Counted from the stretch's first letter, positions 1 to 10,513 are shown. The stretch is DNA of 64,000 bases from Teichococcus deserti (GCF_001982615.1 NZ_MLCO01000019.1:1-64000); one strand, 5' to 3'. Notes: a model not told the origin generated them from the sequence alone. Program-made: numbers and translations.

Positions 1-40
1 CTATGAGTCCCAGCTTCAGGACGCTTGCGCGCCGCATCAT
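1..40 (-). CDS. 5' end of a minus-strand gene cut by the window edge
   Basis: Only the first codons are visible: the minus strand reads ATG ATG CGG CGC GCA AGC GTC CTG AAG CTG GGA CTC ATA from position 40 down to 1, giving MMRRASVLKLGLI. A good ribosome binding site, GGAGGG, lies 6 nt upstream of the first ATG. The short basic stretch followed by hydrophobic residues looks like the start of a signal peptide, but too little is present to name the protein. It would be divergent from the crotonase gene at 231. The call rests on the binding site and start only. Confidence 0.45.
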   Translation of the reverse strand, partial: MMRRASVLKLGLI

Positions 41-230
41 CGGGAACCCTCCACTGGCCCAAGCCGCCTCCCTAACGCCGGCAGGGCCCGTCGGGCAGGG
101 GGGGTGGGTGAAGTTTCCATGACGGTCCCCCCATGTTTACAGGGCCAGGGTGCGATCTTATGACGAAGCTCCCCGTCGAGGCGCCAGAAGGGCCCGGCGG
201 GCCATGCACAAACGGGAGGGCTTGCAGGCG

Positions 231-1019
231 ATGGATACGGACAACGACATCCTCTTCGACCGGCTGGACGGCGGGATCAGCCGCGTCACCTTCAACCGGC
301 CGCAGGCGCGCAACGCCTTCACCTTCGCCATGTATGAGCGCCTGGCCGAATTCTGCCAGCAGGTGGCCGAGGACAAGTCGGTCCGCGCCATCATCCTGAC
401 CGGCGCCGGAGAAAAAGCCTTTGCCGCGGGCACGGACATCAACCAGTTCCGCGCCTTCAAGTCCCCCGAGGACGCCATCGCCTATGAGGAGCGGGTCGGC
501 CGCGTCATCGCGACGCTGGAATCCTGCCCCAAGCCGACCATCGCCGCCATCGCCGGCGCCTGCACCGGCGGCGGCGGGGCGCTGGCGGCCGCCTGCGACA
601 TCCGCATCGGCGCCGCCAATGCCCGCTTCGGCTTCCCCATCGCCAAGACGCTTGGCAACATTCTGTCGATGGGCGCCTTCTCCCGCCTGGTCGCCCTGAT
701 CGGGCCGTCGCGCGCCAAGGAGATGATCTTCACCGCCCGCCTGGTCGAGGCCGAGGAAGGCAAGGCCATCGGCCTGCTGCACGAGGTCCTGCCCGAGGGC
801 GCCGACCTGCAGGCCCGCGCGCTGGAGGTGGCCCGCACCGTCGCCGCCAACGCCCCCCTGACCTTGCGCGCCACCAAGGAGGCGATCAGCCGGCTGCGGC
901 CTGCCATCTCCTCGGAGGAAGGCAAGGACCTGATCCTGATGTGCTATATGAGCCAGGATTTCCGCGAGGGCATGGATGCCTTCCTCAACAAGCGCCCCCC
1001 CGTCTGGAAGGGCGAGTAA
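231..1019 (+). CDS. Enoyl-CoA hydratase/isomerase-family (crotonase) protein
   Basis: 262-residue crotonase-fold protein, expected to act on an acyl-CoA thioester in the cytoplasm. I chose ATG 231 because GGGAGGG sits about 10 nt upstream and residue 4 onward matches the usual family start; longer frames add a basic tail. The two oxyanion-hole segments are visible (FAAGTDI near residues 64-70 and CTGGGGALAA near 111-120). The two glutamates that hydrate enoyl-CoA in classical family members are not: their equivalents are Ala117 and Ile137 (FGFPI instead of FGxPE). The protein is therefore likely a crotonase with another reaction, such as isomerase, decarboxylase or thioesterase chemistry. It is followed 14 nt later by the YdiJ-like dehydrogenase, so the two are probably co-transcribed. 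Family is sure; reaction is not. Confidence 0.85.
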   Translation: MDTDNDILFDRLDGGISRVTFNRPQARNAFTFAMYERLAEFCQQVAEDKSVRAIILTGAGEKAFAAGTDINQFRAFKSPEDAIAYEERVGRVIATLESCPKPTIAAIAGACTGGGGALAAACDIRIGAANARFGFPIAKTLGNILSMGAFSRLVALIGPSRAKEMIFTARLVEAEEGKAIGLLHEVLPEGADLQARALEVARTVAANAPLTLRATKEAISRLRPAISSEEGKDLILMCYMSQDFREGMDAFLNKRPPVWKGE

Positions 1020-1033
1020 GGCTTAACGACCGC

Positions 1034-4000
1034 ATGATCCCGCGCCTCGCAGACCTGCCCGCCCCGGCCGCGCCCGCCCTGGCCTTCCTGGACGAGCTGC
1101 GTCTGCGCGGCTTCGCGGGTGACATTTCCGCCGGCTTCGACGACCGGTTGATGATGGCCACCGACAATTCCATCTACCAGCGCCAGCCGCAGGCGGTGGT
1201 CTTCCCGCGCGGGGTCGAGGATCTGCAGCGGATCGCGCGCGTCAGCGCCGATCCGCGCTTCCATGGCGTGGCGGTCGGCCCGCGCGGCGGCGGCACCGGC
1301 ACCAATGGCCAGTCGCTGACCGACGGCATCGTCGTCGACGTCTCCCGCCACATGAACCGCATCCTCGAGATCAACGCCGAGGAAGGCTGGGTCCGCGTCG
1401 AGCCCGGCCTGGTCAAGGATGCGCTGAACGCCGCCATCAAGCCGCTGGGCCTGTTCTTCGCGCCGGAGTGCTCGACCAGCAACCGCGCGACGCTGGGCGG
1501 CATGATTTCCACCGATGCCTGCGGCCAGGGCTCTTGTCTGTATGGCAAGACGCGGGACCATGTCTTGGCGTTGTCCGTCGTGCTGATGGACGGGACGCTG
1601 TGGGAAAGCCGGCCGCTGACCGATGCGGAGCTGGCCCCCATCGCCCGCCGCCAGGACATGGTCGGCGCCATCCACCGCGTCGCCGACGGCATCTTCCGTG
1701 AACACGCCGCCCTGATCGCCGAGCGCTTCCCGCCGCTGAACCGCTGCCTGACCGGCTACGACCTGGCGCATCTGCGCGACGAGCAGGGCCGCTTCAACCT
1801 GAACTCTTTGCTCTGCGGCTCGGAAGGCACCCTGGCGATGATCGCCGAGGCGCGCATCCAGGTCCTGCCCATCCCGAAGCGCAGCGCCCTGGTCAACCTG
1901 CGCTACGCCAGCTTCGACGCCGCGCTGCGCGACGCCCAGCTGCTGATGGCGCTCGGCGCCGCCTCGGTCGAGACCGTCGATTCCAAGGTGCTGGGCCTGG
2001 CCCGCGGCGACATCGTCTGGTCCGGCATCGCCGAGTTCTTCCCCGACGACCCGGAAGGCGCCGCCGCCGGCATCAACCTGATCGAATTCGTCGGCAATTC
2101 CGAGGAAGAGGTCCGCCGCACCCTCGACCCGGTCGAGGAAAAGCTGAAGGCCGAGATCGGCACCGCCGGCCGCCGCGGCTACACCGTCGCCTGGGATGCC
2201 GCCGGCGAGCGCATCCAGGGCATGCGCAAGCGCGGCGTCGGCCTGCTCGGCAACATGAAGGGCGACAAGCGGCCGATCCCCTTCGTCGAGGACACCGCCG
2301 TCCCGCCGGAGAACCTGGCCGACTATATCGCCGAGTTCCGCGCCGCCCTCGACCGCCGCGGCCTGGAATACGGCATGTTCGGCCATGTCGATGCCGGCGT
2401 CCTGCACGTCCGCCCGGCCATCGACATGAAGGCCGAAGGCGCCGAGCAGCTGATCCGCGCCGTCTCCGACGAAGTCTTCCACCTGACGCGGAAATACGGC
2501 GGCCTGCTCTGGGGCGAGCACGGCAAGGGCGTCCGCTCGGAATACGTGCCCGAGGTCTTCGGCCCGCTCTACCCCTGCCTGCAGGCGGTCAAGGCCGCCT
2601 TCGACCCGCGCAACCAGCTCAACCCCGGCAAGATCGCCGCCCCCGATGGCGAGGCGCTGCTGGCCATCGACCGCGTCCCCATGCGCGGCCAGCTGGACCG
2701 CACCATCCCGGCCGGGGTGCGCGCCGCCTATGACGAGGCGCTGCACTGCAACGGCAACGGCGCCTGCTTCAACTACGACCTGCAGGACGCCATGTGCCCG
2801 TCCTTCAAGGTCACCGGCGACCGCCGCCATTCGCCGAAAGGCCGCGCCAGCCTGTTCCGCGAATGGCTGCGCCAGCTTTCCGCCGCCGGCATCGACCCGA
2901 CGCAGGAGGCCGCCCGCCTGGACCGCGGCGCCAGCCTGCGCGACTGGCCGGCCCGCCTGCGCGCCACCCTGGCGCTGAAGCGCGGCGAGGAAGACTTCTC
3001 GCATCAGGTCAAGGAAGCCATGGATGGCTGCCTGGCCTGCAAGTCCTGCACCGGGCAATGCCCGATCAAGGTCGACGTGCCGAGCTTCCGGGCCAAGTTC
3101 CTGGAGCTCTATCACGGCCGCTACCTACGCCCGCTGAAGGACCACCTGCTTGGCCAGATGGAGCGCGCGCTGCCCTTCGCCGCCCGCATGCCCGCCTTGG
3201 CCAACTTCGCCCTTGGCAGCCCGCTGGGGAAGGCGATCGGCAAGAAGCTGGGACTGGTGGACGCCCCGCTGCTGACCGGCATCGACCTGCTGCGCCAGGC
3301 CGCCCGCCGCGGCGTCCTGCTGGCCTCCCGCGAGGCCCTCGCCGCCATCCCCGCCGCCGAGCGCGAGCGCCACGTCGTCATCGTCCAGGACGCCTTCACC
3401 AGCCATTTCGAGACCGGGCTGGTGCTCGACCTGGCCGAGGCCCTGAGCCGCCTGGGCTTCACCCCCTGGCTGGCGCCCTTCCGCCCCAACGGCAAGCCGC
3501 TGCATGTCCACGGCTTCCTCGGCGCTTTCCGCCGCCAGGCCGGCGCCAACGCCGCCATGCTGCGCGAGCTGGCGGCCACCGGCATCGGGTTGATCGGCCT
3601 CGACCCCTCGATGACGCTGGCCTATCGCAGCAGCGACTATGCCGGCCTCGACGCGCCCGAGGTGCTGCTGCCGCAGGAATGGCTGGCCCGCCGCCTGGCC
3701 CTGCTGCCCCAGCTGCCCCCCGGCGAAGGTTTTTCCCTGCTGCCCCACTGCACCGAGCGGACCAACGCCACGGCGTCGCTGAAGGACTGGCAGGCCGTCT
3801 TCATGCGCCTGGGCACGCCGCTCACCATCCTGGCCTCCGGCTGCTGCGGCATGGCCGGCACCTACGGCCATGAGGCCGACCACCAGGAAACCTCCGCCCA
3901 GCTCTACGCCCTCAGCTGGCAGAAGCACGTGGCCAAGCACGGCGACCGCCTGCTGGCCTCCGGCTATTCCTGCCGCAGCCAGGTGAAGCGGCTGGACAAG

Positions 4001-4081
4001 CAGCTTCTGCAGCACCCGATCCAGGCGCTGCTGGCGCGCCTCCAGCAGGCGCCGGGCGAACAGCTGCCGAAGGCAGCGTAA
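1034..4081 (+). CDS. ydiJ: FAD-linked oxidase / Fe-S dehydrogenase, YdiJ-like
   Basis: 1015 residues, close to E. coli YdiJ (about 1018), a family of D-2-hydroxyacid dehydrogenases (YdiJ itself is reported as a D-2-hydroxyglutarate dehydrogenase). Domains in order: FAD-binding PP-loop domain with GPRGGGTGTNGQ near residue 82; FAD-oxidase C-terminal domain with GHVDAGVLHVRP and WGEHGKG; a ferredoxin-like region with C572, C578, C588 and the cluster motif C666-x2-C669-x2-C672-x3-C676; and a C-terminal heterodisulfide-reductase-like domain with the Cys-Cys-Gly motif at 937-939. The start at ATG 1034 avoids overlap with the upstream crotonase gene. The enzyme would pass electrons from a 2-hydroxyacid to FAD and then the Fe-S centre, probably at the membrane surface. 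Substrate is inferred from family only. A hairpin repeat begins 3 nt after the stop. Confidence 0.9.
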   Translation: MIPRLADLPAPAAPALAFLDELRLRGFAGDISAGFDDRLMMATDNSIYQRQPQAVVFPRGVEDLQRIARVSADPRFHGVAVGPRGGGTGTNGQSLTDGIVVDVSRHMNRILEINAEEGWVRVEPGLVKDALNAAIKPLGLFFAPECSTSNRATLGGMISTDACGQGSCLYGKTRDHVLALSVVLMDGTLWESRPLTDAELAPIARRQDMVGAIHRVADGIFREHAALIAERFPPLNRCLTGYDLAHLRDEQGRFNLNSLLCGSEGTLAMIAEARIQVLPIPKRSALVNLRYASFDAALRDAQLLMALGAASVETVDSKVLGLARGDIVWSGIAEFFPDDPEGAAAGINLIEFVGNSEEEVRRTLDPVEEKLKAEIGTAGRRGYTVAWDAAGERIQGMRKRGVGLLGNMKGDKRPIPFVEDTAVPPENLADYIAEFRAALDRRGLEYGMFGHVDAGVLHVRPAIDMKAEGAEQLIRAVSDEVFHLTRKYGGLLWGEHGKGVRSEYVPEVFGPLYPCLQAVKAAFDPRNQLNPGKIAAPDGEALLAIDRVPMRGQLDRTIPAGVRAAYDEALHCNGNGACFNYDLQDAMCPSFKVTGDRRHSPKGRASLFREWLRQLSAAGIDPTQEAARLDRGASLRDWPARLRATLALKRGEEDFSHQVKEAMDGCLACKSCTGQCPIKVDVPSFRAKFLELYHGRYLRPLKDHLLGQMERALPFAARMPALANFALGSPLGKAIGKKLGLVDAPLLTGIDLLRQAARRGVLLASREALAAIPAAERERHVVIVQDAFTSHFETGLVLDLAEALSRLGFTPWLAPFRPNGKPLHVHGFLGAFRRQAGANAAMLRELAATGIGLIGLDPSMTLAYRSSDYAGLDAPEVLLPQEWLARRLALLPQLPPGEGFSLLPHCTERTNATASLKDWQAVFMRLGTPLTILASGCCGMAGTYGHEADHQETSAQLYALSWQKHVAKHGDRLLASGYSCRSQVKRLDKQLLQHPIQALLARLQQAPGEQLPKAA

Positions 4082-4084
4082 GAG

Positions 4085-4136
4085 CCGGGGGGGAGAATGA
4101 ATTCTTCCCCCCGGAACCCCCCATCATCTTTTTCTG
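4085..4136 (+). repeat. Dispersed hairpin repeat, single copy (plus orientation)
   Basis: Most extended copy of the repeat family found across the window. A 13-position stem, CCGGGGGGGAGAA paired with TTCTTCCCCCCGG around a TGAA loop, has one G-A mismatch. It is followed by GAACCCCCC and a T-rich tail ATCATCTTTTTCTG. It starts directly after the stop of the YdiJ-like gene and may serve as its terminator, although the T tract is about 15 nt from the stem, unlike a classical intrinsic terminator. Confidence 0.8.
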
Positions 4137-4186
4137 CAAGGCTGCCGCAGTCTCCCGAATAGGCGGGACGCGGCAGGAAAAACCCA

Positions 4187-4483
4187 ATGAGCGATGAATA
4201 CATCTACGACGAAGCCACCGGCGAATGGCGCCCCGCCAGCGAGGTCGCCGCCGCGGCCGAAGCCGCGAAGCCTCAGGCCAGGGACGCCTCGGGCAACCTG
4301 CTCGCCGACGGCGACGCCGTCACCCTGATCAAGGACCTCAAGGTCAAGGGCACCAGCCAGACCGTGAAGCAGGGCACCGTCATCCGCTCCATCCGCCTGA
4401 CCGACGACCCGGAGCTGATCGACTGCCGCCACGACACCATCAAGGGCCTGGTCCTGCGCACCGAATTCGTGCGGAAGAAGTAG
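4187..4483 (+). CDS. PhnA/YjdM-type domain protein without zinc ribbon
   Basis: 98 residues. The C-terminal two thirds match the PhnA (YjdM) domain: GNLLADGDAVTLIKDLKVKG, then a stretch ending LRTEFVRKK. The family is a small cytoplasmic protein once linked to phosphonate use, but its biochemical role is unsettled and no C-P lyase genes are here. Normal YjdM proteins (about 111 residues) start with a four-cysteine zinc ribbon. This one has only one cysteine, in the C-terminal domain, and starts instead with an acidic, Ala-rich segment (SDEYIYDEATGEW). It ends one base before the convergent LysR stop codon. The repeat at 4085-4136 lies upstream, so it may be transcribed separately from the dehydrogenase. 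Confidence 0.75.
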   Translation: MSDEYIYDEATGEWRPASEVAAAAEAAKPQARDASGNLLADGDAVTLIKDLKVKGTSQTVKQGTVIRSIRLTDDPELIDCRHDTIKGLVLRTEFVRKK

Positions 4484-4484
4484 C

Positions 4485-5336
4485 TCAGGCCTCCAGGAAG
4501 GCCCGCACCAGCCGGGCCCGCGCGCTGCTCCGCTGCCACAGCACGCCGATGCGCCGCGGCGGGCAGGGCCGGGGCAGGGCGATCCGCGCCAGCTTCAGCC
4601 CCGCCGGCCAGGGCGGCGCCCAATCCGGCACCAGCGCCACCCCCAGCCCCCGGTCGACCATCACCGCGATCGCATCCAGCGCGTCCAGCTCATAGCGCTC
4701 CCGCGGCCGGATCCGCGCCTCGCGCAGATAGCGGTCGGCGATCCGCCCGCCCCATTGGTCGCGGTCGTATCGGATGAAGGGCTGCGTCGCCAGCAGCCCA
4801 TGCGGCTCGGCGCCCGCCATCGCCTCCGGCGCCAGCAGCACCAGCGGTTCTTCTCGTAAAAGGTGCCAGGCGCAGCTCTTGGGGGGAGAAAAATCGGGCT
4901 GCACGATCAGCGCCGCATCCAGCTCCCCCACCAGCACGCGGCGATACAGCTCGGCCGAGATGCCGGGCGAGATATGCGCCTCCATCCCCGGATAGCGTGC
5001 CGCCATCCGCGCCAGCAGCCCCGGCAGCAACCCGGTCAGCCCGGTGGCGATGGCGCCCAGCCGCAGCTCGCCCGCCAGCCCCTCGCCGGTGGCGGAATCC
5101 CGCAGGTCCCGCACCTCGCGCAGCAGCGCGCGCGACCGATCGAGGATCGCGAGGCCAGCCTCAGAGGGTGCGACCGCCCGCCCGGCGCGCAGCAGCAGCC
5201 GCGCCCCCAGCTCCTCCTCCAGCGCGCGGATCCGCTGGGCCAGGGCGGCGGGGGTGAGGTTGAGGCGGCGGGCGGCGGCGGCGATCGAGCCCTCCTCGAC
5301 CACGGTGACGAAGCTGTCCAGGAATCGCGTGTCCAT
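4485..5336 (-). CDS. LysR-family transcriptional regulator
   Basis: 283 residues. The N-terminal winged helix-turn-helix is typical (FLDSFVTVVEEGSIAAAARR then LNLTPAALAQRIRALEEELG, residues about 5-45), followed by a periplasmic-binding-protein-like effector domain. It is divergent from the SDR gene at 5454 with a 117-bp gap that carries a T-N11-A inverted repeat, so it most likely controls the SDR-RraA-receptor operon and itself. Effector unknown; a carboxylic acid fits the neighbouring Bug receptor gene. It converges on the PhnA-like gene with one base between stops. Confidence 0.9.
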   Translation of the reverse strand: MDTRFLDSFVTVVEEGSIAAAARRLNLTPAALAQRIRALEEELGARLLLRAGRAVAPSEAGLAILDRSRALLREVRDLRDSATGEGLAGELRLGAIATGLTGLLPGLLARMAARYPGMEAHISPGISAELYRRVLVGELDAALIVQPDFSPPKSCAWHLLREEPLVLLAPEAMAGAEPHGLLATQPFIRYDRDQWGGRIADRYLREARIRPRERYELDALDAIAVMVDRGLGVALVPDWAPPWPAGLKLARIALPRPCPPRRIGVLWQRSSARARLVRAFLEA

Positions 5337-5353
5337 CGTAAAGGAAAACTATC

Positions 5354-5368
5354 TTCCGAAAGCAGGAA
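5354..5368. promoter_or_regulatory. Candidate LysR operator
   Basis: TTCCGAAAGCAGGAA is a perfect TTCC-N7-GGAA inverted repeat with the T-N11-A core of LysR-type sites. It lies 18 bp upstream of the LysR start and about 85 bp upstream of the SDR start, in the divergent gap. Two other LysR-divergent gaps in this window hold repeats of the same architecture. Assignment to this regulator is inference from position. Confidence 0.5.
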
Positions 5369-5453
5369 AGGAAGGGTTTTCTGATGGGGACGCAGCCCGC
5401 ACACTGCGCCCCATCGCGGCCATCGGCCGCCTCAGGACGGACAGGGCAGAAAC

Positions 5454-6239
5454 ATGGATCTCGGATTGAAGGGGAAGGTCGCCCTGGTGCTGGGCGCCGG
5501 CGGCGGCCTGGGCAGCGCCATCGCGGCCAGCCTGGCGGCCGAAGGCGCCAGGCTGGCGCTCGCCGATGTCAGCGCCGACAGCCTGGCCCGCACCGAAGCC
5601 GCGGCGAAGGCCGCCGGCGCCGAGGCCATCAGCCTGGTCTGGGACCTGGCCGACCTCGCCGGCGTCGAGACCAGCGTCGCCCGCATCGAGGCCGAGCTCG
5701 GCCCGGTCGCCATCCTGGTCAACAACACCGGCGGCCCGCCGCCGACCCCGGTCTCCGGCCAGGACCCGGCCGTCTGGGCCAAGCACTTCAACGCCATGGT
5801 GCTGTCGGTCATCGCCCTGACCGACCGCGTCCTGCCGGGCATGAAGCAGGCCGGCTGGGGTCGGATCATCACCAGCACCTCCTCCGGCGTGGTGGCGCCG
5901 ATCCCCAATCTCGGCCTGTCCAACGCGCTGCGCTCGACCCTGCTCGGCTGGTCGAAGACCCTGGCGCGCGAGGTCGGCGGCCACGGCATCACCGCCAACA
6001 TCATCCTGCCCGGCCGCGTCGCCACCGACCGCATCAAGTTCCTCGACGAGCAGAAGGCCAAGCGCGAAGGCCGCCCCGTCGAGCAGGTCTCGGCCGAGAG
6101 CACCGCCACCATCCCCGCCGGCCGCTACGGCCGCCCCGAGGAATACGGCGACACCGTCGCCTTCCTGGCCTCGACCCGCGCCTCCTACATCAACGGCTCG
6201 GTCATCCGCGTGGATGGCGGGCTGATCGCCAGCATCTAA
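5454..6239 (+). CDS. SDR-family oxidoreductase with altered active site
   Basis: 261 residues with the short-chain dehydrogenase Rossmann fold: nucleotide motif GAGGGLG near residues 14-20, NNTGG (for NNAG) and a C-terminal VDGG. The catalytic YxxxK is replaced by SNALR, immediately before a well-aligned LLGWSKTLAREV helix, so both Tyr and Lys are lost. Such 3-oxoacyl-ACP-reductase-like SDRs exist as a subfamily, and their reaction is uncertain. It is first in an operon with the RraA-like gene 12 nt downstream and a Bug-family receptor, under the divergent LysR gene. The context suggests catabolism of an imported carboxylic acid. Confidence 0.85.
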   Translation: MDLGLKGKVALVLGAGGGLGSAIAASLAAEGARLALADVSADSLARTEAAAKAAGAEAISLVWDLADLAGVETSVARIEAELGPVAILVNNTGGPPPTPVSGQDPAVWAKHFNAMVLSVIALTDRVLPGMKQAGWGRIITSTSSGVVAPIPNLGLSNALRSTLLGWSKTLAREVGGHGITANIILPGRVATDRIKFLDEQKAKREGRPVEQVSAESTATIPAGRYGRPEEYGDTVAFLASTRASYINGSVIRVDGGLIASI

Positions 6240-6251
6240 GGGTTAAAAAGC

Positions 6252-6968
6252 ATGTCCGTCGAAGTCGCTCCGCTCGACCAGAAGATCATCGACACCCTTT
6301 CCGGCATCTCCACCGCCACCCTGACCACGGTGCTGCTGAAGAAGGGCCTGCGCAACGTCTGGATGCGCGGGACGAAGCCGCTGAAGCCGGGCCAGCCGCG
6401 CCTGGTCGGCCGCGCCTTCACCCTGCGCTTCGTCCCCGCCCGCGAGGACCTGGCGACGCCCGCCAGCTGGTCCAACCCGATCTCCACCCGCAGCGCCATC
6501 GAGGCGATGCCGGAGGGCGTCATCGTCGTCGCCGACGCCATGGGCAGCACCGATGCCGGCATCTTCGGCGACATCCTCTGCGCCCGCATGGCGAAGAAGA
6601 ACGTCGCTGGCCTGGTCACCGACGGCGTGGTGCGCGATGGCGCCGGCGTCATCGGCACCGGCCTGCCGGTCTGGTGCCAGGGCAATGCCGCGCCGCCGTC
6701 GGTGGCCGCGCTGACCTTCATCAACTGGCAGGAGCCGGTCGGCTGCGGCGGCGTCGCCGTCTTCCCGAACGACGTCGTGGTGGTCGATGACGACGGCGCC
6801 GTGCTGATCCCGCAGGCGATCCTGGAGGAGATCACGGCGCTGGCCGCCGAGCAGGAAGCCCAGGAAAGCTGGATCATGGGCGAAGTCGAAAAGGGTGCGT
6901 CGCTGCCCGGCCTGTATCCGCCCAACGCGGAGAACAAGGCCCGCTACGAGGCTTCTCGTAAGAAGTAA
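6252..6968 (+). CDS. RraA-like protein / HMG-type aldolase family
   Basis: 238 residues with the RraA/4-hydroxy-4-methyl-2-oxoglutarate aldolase fold. Visible family signatures are STATLTTVLLKKGLRN at the N-terminus, GDILCARMAKKNVAGLVTDG and VRDGAGV around residues 115-140, and VVVVDDDGAVLIP. Members split into RNase E inhibitors (RraA) and metal-dependent aldolases or oxaloacetate decarboxylases. The TDGxVRD motif is the aldolase-type metal/substrate site. The length exceeds E. coli RraA (161) and fits the longer proteins found next to catabolic genes. Setting between an SDR gene and a Bug receptor gene favours an aldolase or decarboxylase role over RNase control; this is inference. Confidence 0.85.
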   Translation: MSVEVAPLDQKIIDTLSGISTATLTTVLLKKGLRNVWMRGTKPLKPGQPRLVGRAFTLRFVPAREDLATPASWSNPISTRSAIEAMPEGVIVVADAMGSTDAGIFGDILCARMAKKNVAGLVTDGVVRDGAGVIGTGLPVWCQGNAAPPSVAALTFINWQEPVGCGGVAVFPNDVVVVDDDGAVLIPQAILEEITALAAEQEAQESWIMGEVEKGASLPGLYPPNAENKARYEASRKK

Positions 6969-7121
6969 TGTCTGTCCGCTCCGCCCGGCGCTGCCGGGCG
7001 GAGCGGCGCGAATGGGGCAGGGGGCCATTTCCCCTGCGCTGAAAGAACACCTGGAAGCAGGCACGGCTCCCGCCGATGAGGGGCTGGCCCGCTGCCGGGA
7101 CCGGGAAAAGGAAAACCGTTC

Positions 7122-8096
7122 ATGACTGTCACCCGCCGCAGCCTGGCTGCGCTGGGCGCCGCGAGCCTGCTCGCGCCGCGCATCGCCTCCGCCGCCGCCT
7201 GGCCGGCCGAGCGCCCCATCGTCTGCTACGTGCCCTTCCCGCCGGGCGGTGGCGTCGACCAGATGGCGCGCGTCTTCCTGCCGCATGTGCAGCGGCATCT
7301 GCCCGGCGCCACCTTCATCGTCGAGAACCGTCCCGGCGCCGGCAGCCAGATCGGCATGGAGGCGACCTTCAACGCCAAGCCGGACGGCTATGTCATCGGC
7401 GCGGTCACCTCGCCGGCGATGATGACCATTCCCTATGAGCGCCAGGTGCGCTACCGCGTCGCCGACTTCTCCTACCTCGCCAATGTCGTCGACGATCCGG
7501 GCGGGCTCTGGGTCAAGGCGGACTCGCCGATCAAGGACCTGAACGACCTGATCGCGCGCGCCAAGAAGGACCGCGGCGCGCTCAGCTTCGGCACCACCGG
7601 CATCGGCTCCGACGACCATCTGGTGATGCTGGAGCTGGAGCAGGCGCTGCCCGGCGTCGAGTTCAGCCACGTGCCCTTCAATGGCGCCGCCCCGCTGCAG
7701 ACGGCTGTGCTGGGCGGCCATATCGATGTCGGCTGCTTCAATGTCAGCGAGGGCAATCCGGGCTTCCGCGACGGCCGCTTCCGCTGCCTGGCCCAGGCCG
7801 GCGCGGCACGCGACCCGGCGCTGCCGGAGATCGCGACCCTGACCGAGCAGGGGGTGAAGGTGGTGGCCGGCGCCCAGCGCGGGTTGGTGGCGCCCCCGGG
7901 CCTGCCGCCCGAGGTTTCGTCTCGCCTGGCCGACGCCTGCGGCAAGGCGCTGGCCGATCCGGCGTTCCTGGCCGATGCGCAGCGCCTGGCGCTGCCGGTC
8001 AAGGGCGCGGTGGGCGAGGATTATCGTCGGCAGGTGCTGAGCCTGGCCAACCGGCTGCAGGAGATGTGGTCCCGCAAGCCCTGGAAGGATCAGTAA
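7122..8096 (+). CDS. Bug-family tripartite tricarboxylate transporter receptor
   Basis: 324 residues, periplasmic solute-binding protein of the TctC/Bug family. The N-terminus TRRSLAALGAASLLAPRIAS carries a twin arginine and hydrophobic core, so export may use Tat. Family motifs follow: PFPPGGGVDQMAR near residue 37, VENRPGAGSQIGME, and GHIDVG. Bug proteins bind organic acids; no TctA/TctB membrane genes are adjacent, which is usual for these orphan receptors in Burkholderia- and Roseomonas-like genomes. The ligand may be what the upstream SDR and RraA-like proteins process. A strong palindromic terminator follows. Confidence 0.9.
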   Translation: MTVTRRSLAALGAASLLAPRIASAAAWPAERPIVCYVPFPPGGGVDQMARVFLPHVQRHLPGATFIVENRPGAGSQIGMEATFNAKPDGYVIGAVTSPAMMTIPYERQVRYRVADFSYLANVVDDPGGLWVKADSPIKDLNDLIARAKKDRGALSFGTTGIGSDDHLVMLELEQALPGVEFSHVPFNGAAPLQTAVLGGHIDVGCFNVSEGNPGFRDGRFRCLAQAGAARDPALPEIATLTEQGVKVVAGAQRGLVAPPGLPPEVSSRLADACGKALADPAFLADAQRLALPVKGAVGEDYRRQVLSLANRLQEMWSRKPWKDQ

Positions 8097-8105
8097 CCTT
8101 CCGGG

Positions 8106-8134
8106 ATGGGGCAGCGGCGACGCCGCTGCCCCAT
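8106..8134. terminator. Bidirectional terminator between Bug receptor and HU
   Basis: Perfect 13-bp stem ATGGGGCAGCGGC / GCCGCTGCCCCAT with a GAC loop, placed between the stops of two convergent genes. There is no long T run on either side, so termination would rest on stem strength. Confidence 0.6.
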
Positions 8135-8141
8135 GCGGGTC

Positions 8142-8411
8142 TCAGACGGCCTTGCGCAGGTTCGGCGAGGCCTTGAAGCGCACCGTCTTGCCGGCCTTGA
8201 TCTTCACCGCCTCGCCGGTGCGCGGATTCATGCCCTTGCGCGCCTTGGTCTTGCGCACCGTGAAGGTGCCGAAGCTCGGCAGGGTGAAGCCGCCCGACTT
8301 CTTCATTTCCTTGACGATGGCAGCGATCAGGTCGCCGGCCGCGCGGTTGGCGGCAACGCCCGTGCAGCCCGTGGAATCCTGCAGGACCTGGGAGATGAAG
8401 GCTTTGGACAT
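8142..8411 (-). CDS. HU-family DNA-binding protein
   Basis: 89 residues, the normal size for HU. Characteristic beta-arm region FGTFTVRKTKARKGMNPRTG near residues 47-66 with the conserved NPRTG, then VRFKASPNLRKAV. The protein forms dimers that bend and compact DNA in the nucleoid. Single-gene unit with a 200-bp upstream gap. The N-terminus (SKAFISQVLQDSTGCTGVAA) departs from the usual MTKSELI start of HupA/HupB; it may be a paralogue, so I give no symbol. Confidence 0.9.
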   Translation of the reverse strand: MSKAFISQVLQDSTGCTGVAANRAAGDLIAAIVKEMKKSGGFTLPSFGTFTVRKTKARKGMNPRTGEAVKIKAGKTVRFKASPNLRKAV

Positions 8412-8461
8412 GCTGGTTGTGACTTTCGTTCTGTCTGGCGTGTGTCTGGCGAGTTGATTGA

Positions 8462-10513
<2,052 letters not shown>

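Noticed and set aside
944-3115. 723-codon open frame on the minus strand across the YdiJ-like gene
   Set aside because: It is an antisense frame of a well-supported gene in GC-rich DNA. Its Gln/Ala/Gly/Arg-rich product has no motif. Many similar long antisense frames occur (for example 23715-26060 and 31259-34447).
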